DNA from: Gammaproteobacteria bacterium | GTDB lineage: Bacteria > Pseudomonadota > Gammaproteobacteria > Steroidobacterales > Woeseiaceae | Assembly: GCA_022600955.1 (NCBI GenBank) | Contig: JAHZJK010000010.1 | Location: 124,001-188,000 of the forward strand | Direction: 5' to 3' | DNA length: 64,000 nt | Position numbers and translations under genes: made by a program | In this document: in pieces, positions 63,350 through 64,000 of the stretch | How the letters are laid out: the number at the start of each line of letters is the position of its first letter | How positions within the stretch are numbered: the stretch's first letter is position 1 | The notes under the pieces: generated by a model | What the model saw: the letters and a program-made list of their open reading frames with translations, nothing else | Told to the model about the DNA's origin: nothing | Databases searched by the model: none

Positions 63350-64000
63350 TTGGGCGATGACATTCCACTGGCAGGTCTGATCGGCTTGCTCGTAGTGCTG
63401 CTTGTGCTTTCCGCGTTCTTCTCCGGCTCGGAAACGGCTCTTATGAGCCTCAACCGCTACCAACTCCGCCACAAGGCGCGCGAAGGTCACCGCGGTGCAA
63501 AGCTGGCAGACAACCTCCTCCAGCGGCCCGACCGACTTATCGGTCTGATACTGCTTGGCAATAACCTGGTTAACTTCGCTGCTGCTTCCCTCGTTACGCT
63601 GGTCGCCAAAGATCTCGGTGGCAACCTTGCTGTCGCACTCGCAACCGGTGCTTTCACACTGACTGTCATAATTTTCGCCGAAGCCGCGCCCAAGACGCTC
63701 GCCGCCCTGCATCCTGAACGGCTCGCATTCCCCGCAGCGATGGTCTATTACCCATTATTGAAGATCACCTATCCCATCGTGTGGATGACGAACGTTGCTT
63801 CCAATGGCGTGCTGTACCTGTTTGGCGTACGCAGCGGCAAGAATGATCTACAGTCGTTAACGCGCGAGGAATTGCGCACTGTCGTGCATGAGGCAGGAGC
63901 CCGGATTTCTTCACGTTACAGGGAAATGCTGATCAGCATCCTGGATCTTGAGAAGGTCACTGTCGACGATGTCATGGTGCCGCACAACGAAATTATCGGT
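63350..64000 (+). CDS. yfjD: CNNM/CorC family transporter (YfjD-like), 3' end cut off
   Basis: The frame starts at TTG 63350 with an excellent AGGAGGT 9 bp upstream and stays open through base 64000, so 217 codons are visible. It has the N-terminal DUF21/CNNM membrane domain: VLLVLSAFFSGSETALMSLNR at the start, LILLGNNLVNFAAASL and TVIIFAEAAPKTLAAL, followed by the VMVPHNEI block that begins the CBS domain pair. The CBS and CorC/HlyC C-terminal domains lie outside. Family members are linked to Mg2+/Co2+ transport. Same order as ypjD-yfjD in E. coli. Confidence 0.92.
   Translation, partial: MGDDIPLAGLIGLLVVLLVLSAFFSGSETALMSLNRYQLRHKAREGHRGAKLADNLLQRPDRLIGLILLGNNLVNFAAASLVTLVAKDLGGNLAVALATGAFTLTVIIFAEAAPKTLAALHPERLAFPAAMVYYPLLKITYPIVWMTNVASNGVLYLFGVRSGKNDLQSLTREELRTVVHEAGARISSRYREMLISILDLEKVTVDDVMVPHNEIIG

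Overview
The window is typical chromosomal DNA of a gammaproteobacterium. Ordinary gammaproteobacterial neighbourhoods are all present: dnaX-ybaB-recR, divergent orn/rsgA, rpsP-rimM-trmD-rplS next to ffh and ypjD-yfjD, dapA near gcvR-bcp-bepA, mlaFEDCB with mlaA, an Rrf2-controlled SUF operon, divergent ppsA/ppsR, and divergent kbl-tdh/putA-sdaA. The exact lineage cannot be read from sequence alone. A marine, Woeseia-like gammaproteobacterium outside Enterobacterales and Pseudomonadales is only a guess. The genome is compact: ATGA/TGATG overlaps are frequent and several convergent genes share their stop codons.

Layout. 1-2.3 kb holds a cut-off hypothetical gene, an NlpC/P60 lipoprotein and a lipoprotein metallopeptidase. 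2.3-7.5 kb is a poorly characterised cluster: a Ycf46-like AAA ATPase, a coiled-coil FHA protein, small membrane proteins, a protein behind a perfect CRP-like site, and a DUF1232 protein. 7.5-12 kb holds a Prc/Tsp protease, a secreted acidic protein, an orphan coiled-coil protein and a DUF1249 protein. 12-19 kb holds PEP synthase with its regulatory kinase/phosphorylase, an SH3-domain protein, GFA and DUF938 proteins, orn, rsgA and hinT. 19-25 kb holds recR-ybaB-dnaX, the SRP RNA, a polyphosphate kinase 2, a secreted protein and an APC permease.

25.25-30.14 kb is the accessory part. It is a 4.87-kb element integrated at the 3' end of a tRNA-Ser(GGA) gene and bounded by 27-bp direct repeats. 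All its genes lie on the minus strand: a filamentous-phage gene II-type replication initiator, a hairpin-rich intergenic region, 19-bp-period operator-like repeats, a small unknown gene, an excisionase, a tyrosine integrase, and a translationally coupled pair encoding an ABC-type AAA ATPase and a PIN-domain protein. No coat, Zot-like or secretin genes are visible. It looks like an inovirus-derived satellite carrying a candidate anti-phage or toxin module, and is the most interesting region of the window.

30-44.6 kb holds a possible minimal BamC-like lipoprotein with dapA, gcvR-bcp, the envelope-maintenance genes bepA and mlaA facing mlaFEDCB, then sufR-BCDS-U-T and sixA. 44.6-58 kb covers amino-acid catabolism (serine, proline, threonine), SppA, a PQQ-type sugar dehydrogenase-like protein and a TRAP transporter with its T component. 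58-64 kb holds rplS-trmD-rimM-rpsP, ffh (partner of the SRP RNA at 21.5 kb), an MBL phosphodiesterase-like protein, ypjD and the start of a CorC/YfjD-type transporter that runs off the window.
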